From positions 26,265 to 90,264 of the forward strand of contig CAYYIV010000019.1 of the NCBI GenBank assembly GCA_964472095.1: a DNA stretch of 64,000 nucleotides, given 5' to 3'. Positions 63,977-64,000 of the stretch are shown in pieces; positions within the stretch are counted from its first letter, which is position 1; every line of letters begins with the position of its first letter. A model generated the notes under the pieces. It was not told where the DNA came from and did no database searches. It saw only the letters and a program-made list of their open reading frames with translations. A program made the translations under genes and the position numbers. Source of the stretch: Pelagibius sp964472095 (GTDB taxonomy: Bacteria; Pseudomonadota; Alphaproteobacteria; Kiloniellales; Kiloniellaceae).

Positions 63977-64000
63977 ATCGAAGTTGGCCCGTGAGAGGAA

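Overview
The window is high-GC chromosomal DNA of an alphaproteobacterium. The best fit is a Rhodospirillales-like (Kiloniellaceae/Rhodovibrionaceae-type) free-living, flagellated heterotroph. This rests on the gene order rpoZ-rsh-DUF2062-pdxJ-acpS-lepB-rnc-era-recO, on slt divergent from dapA-smpB, on an alphaproteobacterial MotA/MotB pair, and on two TRAP dicarboxylate/keto-acid uptake systems. No rRNA, tRNA or CRISPR array was recognised.

Layout. 1-1.3 kb: a cut-off GNAT-like gene and an orphan HigA-like antitoxin with a palindromic operator. 1.3-4.4 kb: two alpha/beta hydrolases and a group IV (PLP) amino-acid decarboxylase. 4.4-11.3 kb: a malonate catabolic island. Malonyl-CoA decarboxylase and a DctPQM TRAP transporter are transcribed left; a GntR regulator (MatR-like) and malonyl-CoA synthetase (MatB) are transcribed right. 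The shared control region carries three TGCAT motifs spaced exactly 21 bp apart. 11.3-19.7 kb: an accessory FtsH, a penicillin-acylase-family hydrolase, and threonine dehydratase followed by cystathionine beta-synthase and a cystathionine gamma-lyase type enzyme (reverse transsulfuration). 19.7-22.6 kb: flavin reductase and motAB, flanked by two copies of a 141-bp double-hairpin repeat. 22.6-26.6 kb: an RDD membrane protein, circularly permuted ATP-grasp, alpha-E protein and Bpt aminoacyltransferase. 26.7-31 kb: a TakPQM-like TRAP system whose binding protein and permeases lie on opposite strands, separated by a GFA enzyme and a decayed transposase.

31-46 kb is a conserved core: parC, a D-amino-acid dehydrogenase-like gene, recO, era, rnc, lepB, acpS, pdxJ, DUF2062, rsh, rpoZ and folK on the minus strand; then NYN-domain and family-5 uracil-DNA glycosylase genes on plus; then smpB and dapA. 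46-52 kb: soluble lytic transglycosylase, haloacid dehalogenase, a second threonine dehydratase-like enzyme, and an overlapping bactofilin/M23 peptidase pair for cell-wall shaping.

52-64 kb is accessory. A gene-poor 1.2 kb stretch leads into a ~2,000-residue secreted Rhs/YD-repeat protein with a transglutaminase-like N-terminal domain and a variable ~165-residue tip. It is followed at once by an AT-rich four-helix membrane protein (immunity candidate), a 75-residue secreted two-YD-repeat mini-protein, an Rhs fragment and a transposase tail. A second DapA-family gene follows. The window ends in a deletion-type junction joining the N-terminal part of an IS66 TnpC to the C-terminal half of an O-succinylhomoserine sulfhydrylase gene (metZ). 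The Rhs cassette is the best candidate for an undescribed system.
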